A stretch of 64,000 nucleotides of DNA from Macrobrachium rosenbergii (Eukaryota; Arthropoda; Malacostraca; Decapoda; Palaemonidae), in assembly GCF_040412425.1 (NCBI RefSeq), contig NC_089794.1, forward strand, positions 16,397,103-16,461,102. Direction: 5' to 3'. Position numbers and translations under genes: made by a program. The first letter of the stretch is position 1, and every line of letters begins with the position of its first letter. Positions 49,101 to 60,255 of the stretch are shown here, in pieces. A model generated the notes under the pieces. It saw only the letters and a program-made list of their open reading frames with translations, made no database searches and was not told the DNA's origin.

Positions 49101-52100
49101 TTGGTGAACTTTTTAACAATTAGGATAATAGGTGTTCCATTAACTGTTATTATTAAGCAAAGTATCGCTTTCCTTGTAATGTTTTCACATAGAGATTGAT
49201 TTACCACGAATGGTGTAAGTTCGTGTAAGGTTAGGTTGAAGAAGCTAAACAGCCAAGTGGGAAGAGATAAAGGGAATTGATTCAAAGTACTGTAAAGGGA
49301 AGATATTTTTTATAGGTATACTTGCCCTAAAAATGACTCAGTATGAAACTATGTAAATTACGGGTCATTTCAGAGCATCAGTGAAATTTCAGAGTAATCA
49401 AAACTCAGATAATAATGGAAGAGTTTTACCTTGAGTTTTATCTTGACTTAGGAACAAAGCACATCAGTCGGTGTTTGCATTTTTATTCTGTAGAGGACAA
49501 TTTCTAGATGTATTTGGCTTTACACACTTAGATTATGTCAGAAATTCACTTGAGTGAAATGTTCTGTAAATTTTTGAATTCGTGGTGCTGCATTGTCCTG
49601 ACTTATGAAATTTTTATGTGTTAATGCATTAATCATACTTTATTTTTTTAATGTTAGCATATTGTGTACAATTCTCGTTGCATTGCAGTATGTGATCAAG
49701 CCAGGATTCAGTTAGTAGTGATTGTTAGAAATTTAACCTAATAATTTGAGTAGTAAGATAATTATTGTATTACCAAGTTTTTTATTTATTTTGTTGTTCA
49801 AGGACTTCTGTATTTCAGCTATTTCCCCAGTTCTCAATAAGTCTCTTAATTTAGCTGTGAAATGAACTAGAATCATTTTTAGTAGACTCATGACACAATA
49901 GAGCAAGAGTAAAATTAATTTAAACTATCACATGACCAATATAATCTAGGTTTGAGAAATTTCCAATTTAACATAGAGCCATACCAAGTGTCTCCTTTGT
50001 CTGAAGTAAGAACCATACAAATTGTCTCCATTGTCTGAAGTCTTCAATAATGTGAAGTAGCAGTAATTCTGTGCAGTGTTGTTTAGCCATAGAAACAAAG
50101 GTAGGAAGGTTTTTCAATTACTCTTAGTAATCTAGAAGTTGTTTCTGCCTCTAGAACCCTCTCGCCTTTCCATTCTTACTGGATTTCCTGTTTTTGTGAG
50201 CTTGAAGATCAGAGCATTTTAGCAGCTGGCAGCAATAAACCTACACTTTGGAATCATCCTCATTTTCAGTTTTTAATTATAAATTTTTAAGAAGTTGCAG
50301 TACAGTAAATAAGATCTGTATAATTCATAGGGACAGACCCTTCGCGTCAGCCGTACGAGAACTACGAATGTTAACTCAGTAGTCTGGTTAATCTATTTAT
50401 GTAATGCAATGATGATAATTTTGCTGATTGACCCAGTACACTTTACACCCATGAGGCTTCCTTCAAATTAACACACCTCGAAGTATTTTTGTTTACATTG
50501 CTAAAACAGCTTTGTTCCATTTGTGCTTTGCTGAAGTCTTATATTCATCTCTGAAGCATCATTTCACATTCCATGTACTGCTGAAGCTATCTGTACACTG
50601 TTCATGTACACTCTTGGCAAACTTTACTGGAGGAGTCTTGTACCTAAATGTTTTGCTAGACAACCCCACCCCATGCACACAGTACAATTGGTGCTTATCA
50701 TGTTTCATTCCACATAAGGAGTAAGAGAGAGAGAGAGTAATGTTTTCACTCTATGTTCATATCTTTTGTCAGTCCAAGATCACAGGTATTTGGTTCGTAA
50801 TTTGTTGTGGGTATGAATTTGTGGTGAATTTGGTTGTAGAATTATTTGTTTAGGAAAATTATAAAGGTTGTGTCATAAATTTTGAGTAGTTAATGTTTTG
50901 TGCCATGATTCATATTATGAATTTCTCCCACTGTAATTTCTGGGAGTGAAGGCATTTTATATTTATAATTGAGAACAAACTGAGAACTAGAGCACTCTTT
51001 AGATATTAAATCTCTAAATCTGGGGAGGTGAAAGAAAACTATAAATTATTGCCCATTACCAAGGGATGTAAGGTGAAGTACAGAAGTCCTCATATATATA
51101 ATTTGGGGAGGTAGAATATTGAAAAGTTTATAGATTGAAAATTGGAAAAATTTAAATAAAGGACTCCTTGGAGCCAGCATTGCAGTGTCCTGAGCAGGGA
51201 GTATTCTCAGTTGGAGGTTTTATAACCAGTCGGGTAGCTAACTCGAAGAGCTACTTTCTAACCTGACAGCAGATGGTGAAGATGGGAAAATCCTATACAG
51301 TATACTTTCCTTGTGTTTTCTCAGATGTTTTCCAGTTTACTGTCTTACTGCTGAAGAGTGATTGACCTTTCAAATGTAAAAGGAGACTGTTATGTACAGG
51401 TGGTGCAAGGAGGGTATGGTAAGGTTACCAGTAGGACAAGCACTCATGACTGGCTCTCGTGACTATATTAGTACAGAGGCAAGTGCTTGCTTGACATAGT
51501 GTCTTATGATCCGACGTTGTGACCCTGTAGATTTTTATTGCCAGAATTTTGTATCAAATGGGTATGATGGCCAAAAAAACTTTGTTCACTTTTTTCATGT
51601 ATAACATGTTATAAAATCTACGGTTTCATACATTTTGCCATTCAGTTTTCAGTTCTTTGTTACAGAACTTGTCTTGTATTTCGTCTTGTGGAAAATAGGA
51701 AACATGAAGCAAAAGGCAGGGATTTATGATGTATATATTGTCAAATGTGTTAGCCTTTTTATAACTGGGTTTGTAGCTGATAGAATTCATACTTTAGCAT
51801 TGTGGATAAATTTATTTGTGAATACTTTTGGATAGGGTTATTTGACCTGTCTTTAGAGTTTTATCTTTTTAAGACTGGCTTAGCCTCACTATAGAGAATT
51901 GACTGAAATTACTTAGTATTGTTAGATGTTAAAATAAGGATATGAATGACTTTAAAGACTTTGATTACTGTTTAAGAAAGATTTTAATTTTGAGGAAGTT
52001 TTTTACTTGGAAGGTAATTATTAGATTTCATTGTTTAAAATGCCATTTCTTTGCCAAATTCATGTAAATTTAGTGATGTATTATAAGAAAATTTAACTTG

Positions 52101-52835
52101 CTGAGCATCATTTACTGAGATTAGATTAGGGCCAGATATGTCATTTTTGCAGACATTTGATTAACTCCTGTTTTTTTTTATGGTAGTTTACATGAAACTT
52201 TGTTTCACAAATTTATTGTTAAGGACTGAATATGATGTATATTCCACCAGATGTCTTAAAATGTATAATTTAAGTGTATTAGGACATTTAGAAAGATATA
52301 AAAGTTATCCTTTGGGTCGAGTATGTGACAATACTTTTAATCATGCTTTGGACACATGCTGTCATTTCCAAAGGGGGTACCAGCCTGGGGCTTAAACACC
52401 TTCTCGTCATAGGTTGACATTTTATTTGTGTATTTGACATAAAGAATGGATAAATACTACAAAGGCCATGTTTTAGAGGATGTGCGAGAAACTTTACAAA
52501 TTGATAACATTGTCAGTAATTAGACGGAAATGGGTTTCAATTTGAATCTTGAGGAATTTATGATGGATGTTTTGTGTCAGAGTGAACAGAAATGAATGCA
52601 TTTGACAAATTTACCAATATACCACCATACTACAAGGCATGATAGGAGTTTTGTGGTTCTGTATCTTGGACTTGACTGATTGTGAAAGCTGATTCTTACA
52701 ATAACGGTTTTCCTTGTCATTGAATGCAGATGAGGAAACTGTCCTTATCTTTAGGATACCTTTCTGATTGAAAGATTTCACTGATGTGAAATAATTACTA
52801 TGAAAAGTTTGGTCAAATTTTATTGAAATACTGTG
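46118..52835. other. AT-rich non-coding stretch, no gene supported
   Basis: T-skewed, intron-like sequence without recognisable exons, transposon ends or long repeats. Open frames are all under 85 codons and family-less. A short GAGAGA tract is at about 50727-50739. Confidence 0.4.
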
Positions 52836-53094
52836 CAGGTATCTCCCCATTTACTTAATTTCATTTTATGATAAATCGAGTTTGCAATGGGGTTAGCAGT
52901 TCCCATGGTTTTGATGAAGCAATACTGATACGACAATATTGAAAATATTTTAAATTTCGCGCACAATGGTCACAGGCATCAGCGTATGATGGCATTGTGA
53001 ACTTCGTGGAGTTTTATGTTTATGATACAATAATTCATATGTTATGTTTATGGTATAGTAATTCATATTTCATTAAAGGATATGTATATACAGT

Positions 53095-53097
<3 letters not shown>

Positions 53098-53141
<44 letters not shown>
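53098..53141. repeat. (AG)n microsatellite
   Basis: A perfect run of about 44 bp, directly after a tacagtactgag sequence that recurs at 53650-53667 without the run. Confidence 0.97.
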
Positions 53142-53145
<4 letters not shown>

Positions 53146-53570
53146 TGTTGACATTAAAGCGTAATACAGTAACACACTTTTACACTATTTTGTTTATATT
53201 TTATGCTATAGTGTTTTCGTTTATATCTTTACTGCATTTTCTCACATTTTTCAGTTTTATAAACCAAATTATAAATGCAATCAAGTCCATGGGGTATGTA
53301 CTACATACACACTCGATTCCATGCTGTCGGTGAACATGTTACAGCCTGTTGGGTTTTGTCTTGCCTACTTATGAAATAAGCATTTTAAATATTTTTATGG
53401 TGATTAGAGATGAAATATTCTCTTGTTTACTGTTGTGTGCTAATCATACTTGAATATACTAAACTTGTAATAAAAACGGTGCAGTGAATCAAGTAAGGCA
53501 AAAAAAAAAACACACGTATGTATGCACACAGACATTCAAATGTGCCGTGAACTTTCGTAATTTTATATTT

Positions 53571-53658
53571 GTGATACATAATATTAATTCATATATCATT
53601 AAAGGATATATACAGTGATACATAATATTAATTCATATATCATTAAAGGATATATACA
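53571..53658. repeat. 44-bp perfect tandem duplication
   Basis: A unit starting gtgatacataatattaattc occurs at 53571-53614 and 53615-53658. A diverged relative lies at about 53018-53097 in the same element, showing earlier local duplication. Confidence 0.9.
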
Positions 53659-55164
53659 GTACTGAGAGTTTAGTAAACATATGAATAGGTGGGAAACAGG
53701 TGTTTTGTGATTGTGAGGGATTTTAATAATTTTACTTTTAGCCTAAATTATGTTAGTGTACCTTTGTATACCTGTTTTACTGTTATGTTAAAAAATAATA
53801 GTACAGTAACAATTCCATTAATACATTAGTTTCTTTGAGCAACTACAAAAATAATTTTCATAATTTTTTGGTTAGTGGGCTGAATCAGCTGATTCTGAGA
53901 GACACTTTTTTTAGCCACATATTATGATGATAATATATCATTATAATAATACAGTATAAATGAATTCTGTAAGTAAAATAACCTTTATCTTAAATACAGC
54001 TGTAATAGACTATTTAACTTTTGCAAATGAGTACTACAACTGTAACACCTGGGTTAGCCTAGGTCTGTAGTTCACACATAGTCTACACTTTTTTATCTTG
54101 TGTATGGTAATGCAATATGGTAACAACTGATAAGGAAGTTGCTGTATAAAAATACATTAATGGTCACAAACCATAGTAGGCTGTGAGTTTAGCATAGGCT
54201 AGGCTACCATATATGTATAGATTGTACTGTATACCCTATTGTAGGCTAGGGTAATTTCAAGTAATGTTTTTTTCAAGGAGCAATGGGGATTTTGTAACAT
54301 AACCCCATCGTAAATGGGGAAATACCTGTAGAAGCTATGGATAGTTACCCTTTTCTGACAGAAGTTACCCAAAAATTGAATGCTAGTTTGGAGATGTTTA
54401 TTTAAGTGTATGATGGTTGATTGATTTCATGTGTTTGCAGGTTTCCACTGGGGGTTTGGTGAAAATAAAATTGCAATAATGTTTACCTGAACTTGGTGTT
54501 GGCTTTCTGAATTGGAAATATTGTACATGTCCTTGATGCCATGTGGTTATGTAATGGTTGTACTGTTTTGAGGAATTGCATGGCCTGGAGTGCACTGATG
54601 GAGTACATTGTTGGTGATTTGAGATTTTGTTTTTAGCTTAGTAGTGATTTAGGTTCAAAACTGATTTAGCTTTATCAGTGCACAAAGACTCTAGGGGATG
54701 ATTCTGAAAGGTCGATTATGATGGAATTGATTTTATTCAGTATGGGATTCATATAATATGCCTTCATGATTGTCTAGTCTTGGTCCAAGAAAAAATTTGG
54801 TTTGTGACAACAGAGTACAGTATGTAATATGGAAAGAATTAGTTTGAGATTGTTATGTTTGGCTTTTGGAATTTGTAATAGTCTGGTATTCAGATGTTAT
54901 TTTGTGACATTGGCTTCGATATTCAGATGTCAGGTGGTGACAGAGGATTTGGTATTCAGCACTTTGTAGATGACTGTGGATTTACCATTTAAAAACACAT
55001 AGTGATATTGAAATTTTGTATTTCAAAAGTAGTTGATGGCACTGGAATTTGGTGTTCCAGTATTAATTCAGGGAGGTTGTCGCTCACTTTGTGTTTGTAA
55101 CAGCTGAGATTGACATTGTTACATCAGTTTGTGATATTGAGTTTGAGATTCGGATTATTTATGT

Positions 55165-55559
55165 CAGTGGTTCTCAAACTAGGGGTAATAACCCCTGTGG
55201 GGGGGGGGGTAAGGAAGCCATTTCTGGGGGTTAACGAGTCACTTTCTAAAAGTAATAGTTCTTTAGAGTAAAATTAAGTAAATTTATAAATAATAACGAT
55301 AAAAAAATGAACGAATAAATGAATTAATTCATAAATAATACAGAAGTAACTCTGAAATCTAAATTCTTTATTTCTTAAGACTTGAGTAAAAGTAAATTTT
55401 TTTTCTTACATGTAAAATGCATTAGAAATTAAGTATTCCAATATTTTTCTTACCTTTATATTATAACTTCACATGACTGAAGAGGAATTGGGTAGGGGTA
55501 ATGGTGATCTATGACACCACTACTGGGGCTAGTGATACCAAAAGATTTGAGAACCACTG
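55165..55559. mobile_element. hAT-type MITE, 395 bp
   Basis: The left end CAGTGGTTCTCAAACTAGGG and the right end TTTGAGAACCACTG are inverted repeats, exact over 16 bp (CAGTGGTTCTCAAA plus nearby positions). CAGTGGTTCTCAAA is a recurrent terminus of hAT MITEs in many animals. Flanking 8-mers (atttatgt and gtgtacgt) match at 5 of 8 positions, so the duplication is old. Inside are G-rich runs near both ends and AT-rich non-coding sequence. Confidence 0.8.
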
Positions 55560-55689
55560 GTGTACGTTCTTTATAGTAATCTGGGCTCCAGGTGATAATA
55601 CGGGTCTTTATTAGTGATCAGTGATAAAATTCACTAAAGTATCAGGAAAGTGAACAGTGCAGATTATGTTGTGTTTCAATAATGTGTGA

Positions 55690-55773
55690 GATTCAGAAAG
55701 TGTTTATGGTCAGTTGGGATTCAGAAACTGTTTATGGTCAGTTGGGATCCAGAAAGTGTTTATGGTCAGTTGG
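55690..55773. repeat. Three tandem 28-bp repeats
   Basis: Units starting gattcagaaagtgtttatgg at 55690, 55718 and 55746, with one or two mismatches. They form the freshest part of a much longer diverged array. Confidence 0.92.
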
Positions 55774-57245
55774 GTTTCGGGAAGTCATGTTTTTGGCTAT
55801 TTGTTGATTCAGAAAGTCTGGTAGTTTCTGATTAGTTTTTATTTAGAAAGCCTGTCGGCTTATACTTTGCATTTCATGAAATCTTTTTTTGGTATAGTTT
55901 ACATTTTGTGAAATCTATTAGTTTATAACCATGGGATATTTCAGGAAGTTTCTTATATTTCATTCAGAAAGTTCATGTCGAGACATGTGCATTCAAGAAG
56001 TTCGTTATTGTATGATACTTTTACTCCTAGAAAATCTGTTGTCTTGATAATTAGAAAGTCTTCCTTCAGCAGGTCGTTTTTATATCTTTGCATTTAGAAA
56101 ATGTGTTGTTTTATGATAGGTTTGTGGTTTAGAAAGTCTGGTAGTTTGTGATATTCTCGTTAAAGAGAAGTGGTTAGTGTTACTGCTCTTTGACAATGCT
56201 CGTGTGACTGTTTTTGCCGTCAGGGAGTCTATTGGCTTGTTCAGTTCTGTTGACAGAATGTCTGATAGCTTAAAAAGTCTGTTAGTTTCTGGGATTTTTG
56301 TAGTAGGCGTCTATGGGCTTATGCGTTTTTCTTATTTGAAAGTTCATTCATGCAATTATGGCTTAGGATGTCTTGTAGATTGTGATTTTTATGCTAAAAA
56401 ATATGTTAGCACATGTGATTTTTGCCTTAAAAGTCACAGATTTGTAATGGTTTTGTCTTGAAAGTAGTTTGATTTGGGAGATTTTTCATTCAAGGAAGTG
56501 TTTGTCCAGGAGTTCTCTTTCCCAGATACAGGAGAGGTTTTATGTCCGGAAAGTGAGTTAGTTTAGGAAAAACGTTCTCCTGAGTAGAGAGGTTGTTAAG
56601 TTAGAAGTGTATGTTTAGAAAGCCAGTTTATTCAAGGGAGCTTTTTTTTTTCATCTAAAACTTCGTTTTGTTTGTGATATTTTTGTATGAAAAGACTGTT
56701 GGTTTTCCACCTAGAAAGGACTTTTTTTTACTTGGTGTGTCGTGAGTCTTTGCTTAGGAAGTTTGTCATTTAAGGGGAGTAGTGTGCCTGGAAAATGTCA
56801 GTTTGAAAGACTTTTGTACCAAAAATTGTGTAAGCTATGTACCCAAAGAGTGTACAAGTTTGGAAGAGTTTTGTACCTATAAAGTGTATCAGTTTGGCAG
56901 AGTTTAGTACGCAAAATGTGTGTCAGTCGGGAGAGTTTTATGCAAAAAAAATGTGTTGGTTTGAGAGAGTTTTGTGCCAAAAAAGTGTGAATTTGGGGAG
57001 TTTTGTACCTGTTAAATGTATCATTATTAGGGAGTTTTGTACCCAAAAAGGGCATCAGTTTGGGAGAGCTTTATACTCAGAGTATCAGTTTGGGAAATTA
57101 TTGTGCAAAGTGTCAGTTTTGGGAGAGTTTTATTCCAGAAAAGTTTCGGTTTGGGAGAGTTTTGTACCTGAAATGTATTGAAGGTTTGAAGACTTTTGTA
57201 CATAGAAAGTTTGTTAGTTTGGGAGTGCTTGATGCCATTTGTGTC
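55774..57245. repeat. Highly diverged minisatellite-like array
   Basis: For about 1.5 kb the sequence repeats the theme 'agaaagtctgttagtttgtgata' and then 'gagttttgtacc-aaaagtgt-tcagtttggga' at roughly 35-50 bp spacing. More than ten degenerate copies of the second type lie between 56800 and 57240. Open frames here (for example 56837-57181) are by-products of the repeat. No gene is supported. Confidence 0.7.
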
Positions 57246-59784
57246 ATTTTATTTAAAAGTTTTAAAGAAGTGGGTTATTGTTCTTTAAGAAATGAGGTGA
57301 AAATTCAAGAATACATCCTGTGTTACAACCAAAACATGCTTAAAGTTACTGAAAGCTTGAGACCCTCAACAGTTTGGTATTATCTTTTTAAGGGCAAGTC
57401 CTGATGTGTAATGTCCTAATTGAAAGCAGTAACTTCCCATGAAGTTTTTTCCAAATCAGCACTTGTAGCATTGGTAGTCCAGTTCTGATGTTCAGTATGA
57501 AAAGGCTTTGTCCATCATTCTTTAACTGGTCAATTTAAAACCACAGGTGGTAGTGTCTTGTGGCCCTGCTGAAGTGAGCATGTGAAACAATCTTTTTGAA
57601 TTGTAGGCTTGCTCTAGTGAGCAATATGAAATTGTGTTTTCTTAGACTTGTTGCCCTGCTCAGTATAAAACAGCATTTTTTAATACTCTTTTGTTATTCT
57701 GGTAAGCCAAACAAACAGAAATGTTCGTAGTCTTTGTAGCCCAGTTCTGGTGGTTAGTACAAAACTGCGGTTTTCAGTCTTGTAAAAAGGGGAAGTTTAA
57801 AGATTTGAAGTAACGATCAGGCTCCAAAACACCCGAACAAATGTTCCAATCGATTGATGGACATTTCCTCCCTAATTACTTGGCAATGGGATTATTTTGT
57901 AAGGTACTATCGCACAAAACCTGAACTGGCCTGGTGGTCCGCGTGTAAGGTGAAGGTTGACGTTAGTCCGACCTGCTGCCCTGCTGGGGGTGGAAGAACG
58001 GGGCAGGAGGACATTAGCTTTGCACGTCTCCAACCATTTACCTGACTCAATCACTTACATTAAATGGTGTTGGGCTGTAAGACGATTTATTAGGCATTTG
58101 AGTCACTTGTCTGCTTTTGGAGAGACTGTATGTGTCTTGGTGTAATTAATTGCTTTTGTTGTAACAAAGACTGAAGGATGACTTGTAGTTTTGAATAGGA
58201 TAAAGTTAAGTGAATTTTGTCTTTAGTTTTTTTTAGTTTCTTGTAAATCTCATTTATAAGACATCTGAGAAGAATATAGATGATTGTTCAGACTTATTAA
58301 ATAAATATTGTATTCAAAAGGCAACCGTCTTGTAAACTACTGTTAATAAAGGTAGCACCAAATAAGTATGTAACTTTAAAGAGTTTTAAATCTATTGTGA
58401 AATTTAATAGTGATTGGTTAAACATTCTTGCTTACAGAATTTCAAAATGTTCGCTTTTTAACTTTGTGCATCATCATAAAGCAGTAATTTCTGAAATACA
58501 GAAGTTGAGTATGTATGACATACAAAAACGTAATTCAGTAAAAATTTTTTGTTCAATTAAAATGGCAAAAATGGATTTCAAATAAAAAATATATAGCAAA
58601 GCCTCAAAAATGTACTATTAACTTTGTTACACCAAATTAATATAAATAAATAGTAAGCTTTGGTTAGGTATATGATGCTATAATTTGGTAATTGGTGCTC
58701 TGCAAGTTATAATAAAGTGCATTATATTAACAAATTAAAGTAAATATAGTCGGTCATGGAAAGTTTACTGGAGGAACGAGATCTATGATAAAATTATTAA
58801 AGTCCCATTTGGTCATTTCAATTTTTAAAAAGTGCTCCGAGATTCTTTTTTCTAGAAAAGGAGTAAAATATTTTGAAGTCAATAGTGTAACATTTCTATA
58901 TCTGTGGGTTGTCAATGTAATTTTTGTCATAAGCAGTTTCCCATGACGTGTTACATCAGTAACCAGTGCTAGTTAGAAATTTTAGTCTCGTGTTGATAAA
59001 CATGGCTCATGCTCAGTTTTGCAATTATTGAGAGCTTGATATAAAATCTGATGGCAAAGTCTTATCACCATAAATATATTTTAGCAAACTCCTTGTTGAG
59101 AAAATTGTCGGTTTTTAATATAAATATCTCTGAAGAAAGATAAATATCCCTATTTATTAAAATAAGTGAATTATCCATTAAAGCTCTGTAGGTTAAGGAT
59201 ATTTTTCAGCTACAAAGTCTGTATGGAAATGGCAAATAACCGAGAATATATTTAGCATAGATAGTGTCTTTCGGCTTAAGGTTCGTTTTCTATGGGACGA
59301 ATAAAAGACCCGTTTTCTGTAACAAGAAGTTGAAGACCCAGTTCGAAATCAACGAAAACTTAATGGCGAACACGTATGTTTATATCCCGTAGGGTTTTGT
59401 AACGTTATTCATGGAGGCAATGAACTTTGGCCATTATCGAGTTCTCTTATAAAATTCTGGCTTTAAAAACTCTAAGGGTTTTCACAATCATGTTTAAGGC
59501 ACATGTCACACCAAGTTCATGCCTTCAAGTACGAAATAACAGCCATGTTCATGCCTTCAAGTACGAAATAACAGCCATAAGACTGACATCTTGAAAGGCT
59601 TGTCATAGTGGTGTATCATTACCTCCCCCCAAACTAGAACTTCCAATACACAACGAGTCTTGCAAGTTTGGAAGGGTCTACCTTCTTCAGAGAAAACGGG
59701 AATCTGGGAAAGCACAGAGGAAATAAATAGGCTTTTCCCGTCCTTGTAGTCAGCCGTAAGTTTAGAAAATAGAAAACTGACTGG
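57246..59784. other. Non-coding stretch with further degenerate repeats
   Basis: At 57440-57780 a second repeat theme (variants of ttgtagcccagttctggtg followed by agtatgaaa) recurs four or five times. A GC-rich patch at 57900-58040 has open frames on both strands but no recognisable protein. An AATAAA lies near 58300. A 32-bp duplication is at 59515-59578. Plus-strand composition shifts from T-rich to A-rich near 58.3-59.5 kb. Confidence 0.4.
59515..59578. repeat. 32-bp perfect tandem duplication
   Basis: A unit starting gttcatgccttcaagtacga occurs at 59515-59546 and 59547-59578. Confidence 0.93.
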
Positions 59785-60255
59785 TTATAAATACCCCCTG
59801 CTAAGGACACTCCTTTCTCGGGACATTACAATGCTGGCTCTAGCGGGGGGATAATTTTTTTTTCTCCATGCATGTAAAGATCGAATGTCACATTTGAAAA
59901 CGTTTTTTATGGATGTAATAAAACTAAAGTCTACTAACTGGTGGTTTTTATTTTCTCTATGTTGTACAGTTTGTCTACACAATTCACAGTCAAGTACATA
60001 ATCTCCATCAATTATCATGGCTATTCCTTGGACTTCCCTGAAGTCTACCTCACACTCTTCAATTATATAAAATATTTCTTGGTTAATGAAAACATTGCAA
60101 CTACTATACATACAGACATTTGGTAATATGATTGTCACCCTTATAGGATACTCCTTAAAGCATCTAGCTGGGTACCCCAATTCAAAACGTAATCTTCGCA
60201 ACACATTACCATAGCCAAACAATATGGCCTTTCTTCGGACCCTTTTTCTATTCAC
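59785..60255 (-). other. Unassigned 156-codon open reading frame
   Basis: A minus-strand frame open for 156 codons, starting MNRKRVRRKAILFG with an Arg/Lys-rich beginning. A middle part has acidic and Cys residues (ECEVDFRE, DCELC) and a basic end. It is the longest open frame in the window not built on low-complexity sequence. No domain, signal peptide or membrane segment is evident. Length alone is at the edge of what chance would give in 64 kb. It could be an exon or UTR piece of a minus-strand gene, or part of an unknown repeat. A true start codon cannot be chosen. Confidence 0.2.

Larger units (their letters stand above)
52836..54328. mobile_element. Pogo/Tigger-like non-autonomous DNA element, 1.49 kb
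   Basis: The ends are inverted repeats: CAGGTATCTCCCCATTTAC at the left and its complement with one mismatch at the right. A weaker inward continuation of ATGGGGTT-type sequence is present on both sides. CAGG starts with CCCC...TTAC patterns are typical of Tigger/pogo elements. The expected TA duplication is intact on the right (54329-54330) and reads TG on the left. No transposase ORF. The interior holds an (AG)n run, a 44-bp tandem duplication and two paralogous stretches. The family assignment is by end motif only. Confidence 0.6.

Noticed and set aside
56798..57404. Open frames of 85, 114 and 133 codons with internal protein repeats
   Set aside because: They follow the degenerate minisatellite unit. 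Similar frames are open on both strands and no protein family fits.
57854..58054. GC-rich patch with open frames on both strands
   Set aside because: About 60 codons in both directions, no good acceptor/donor pair with matching phase and no recognisable protein.
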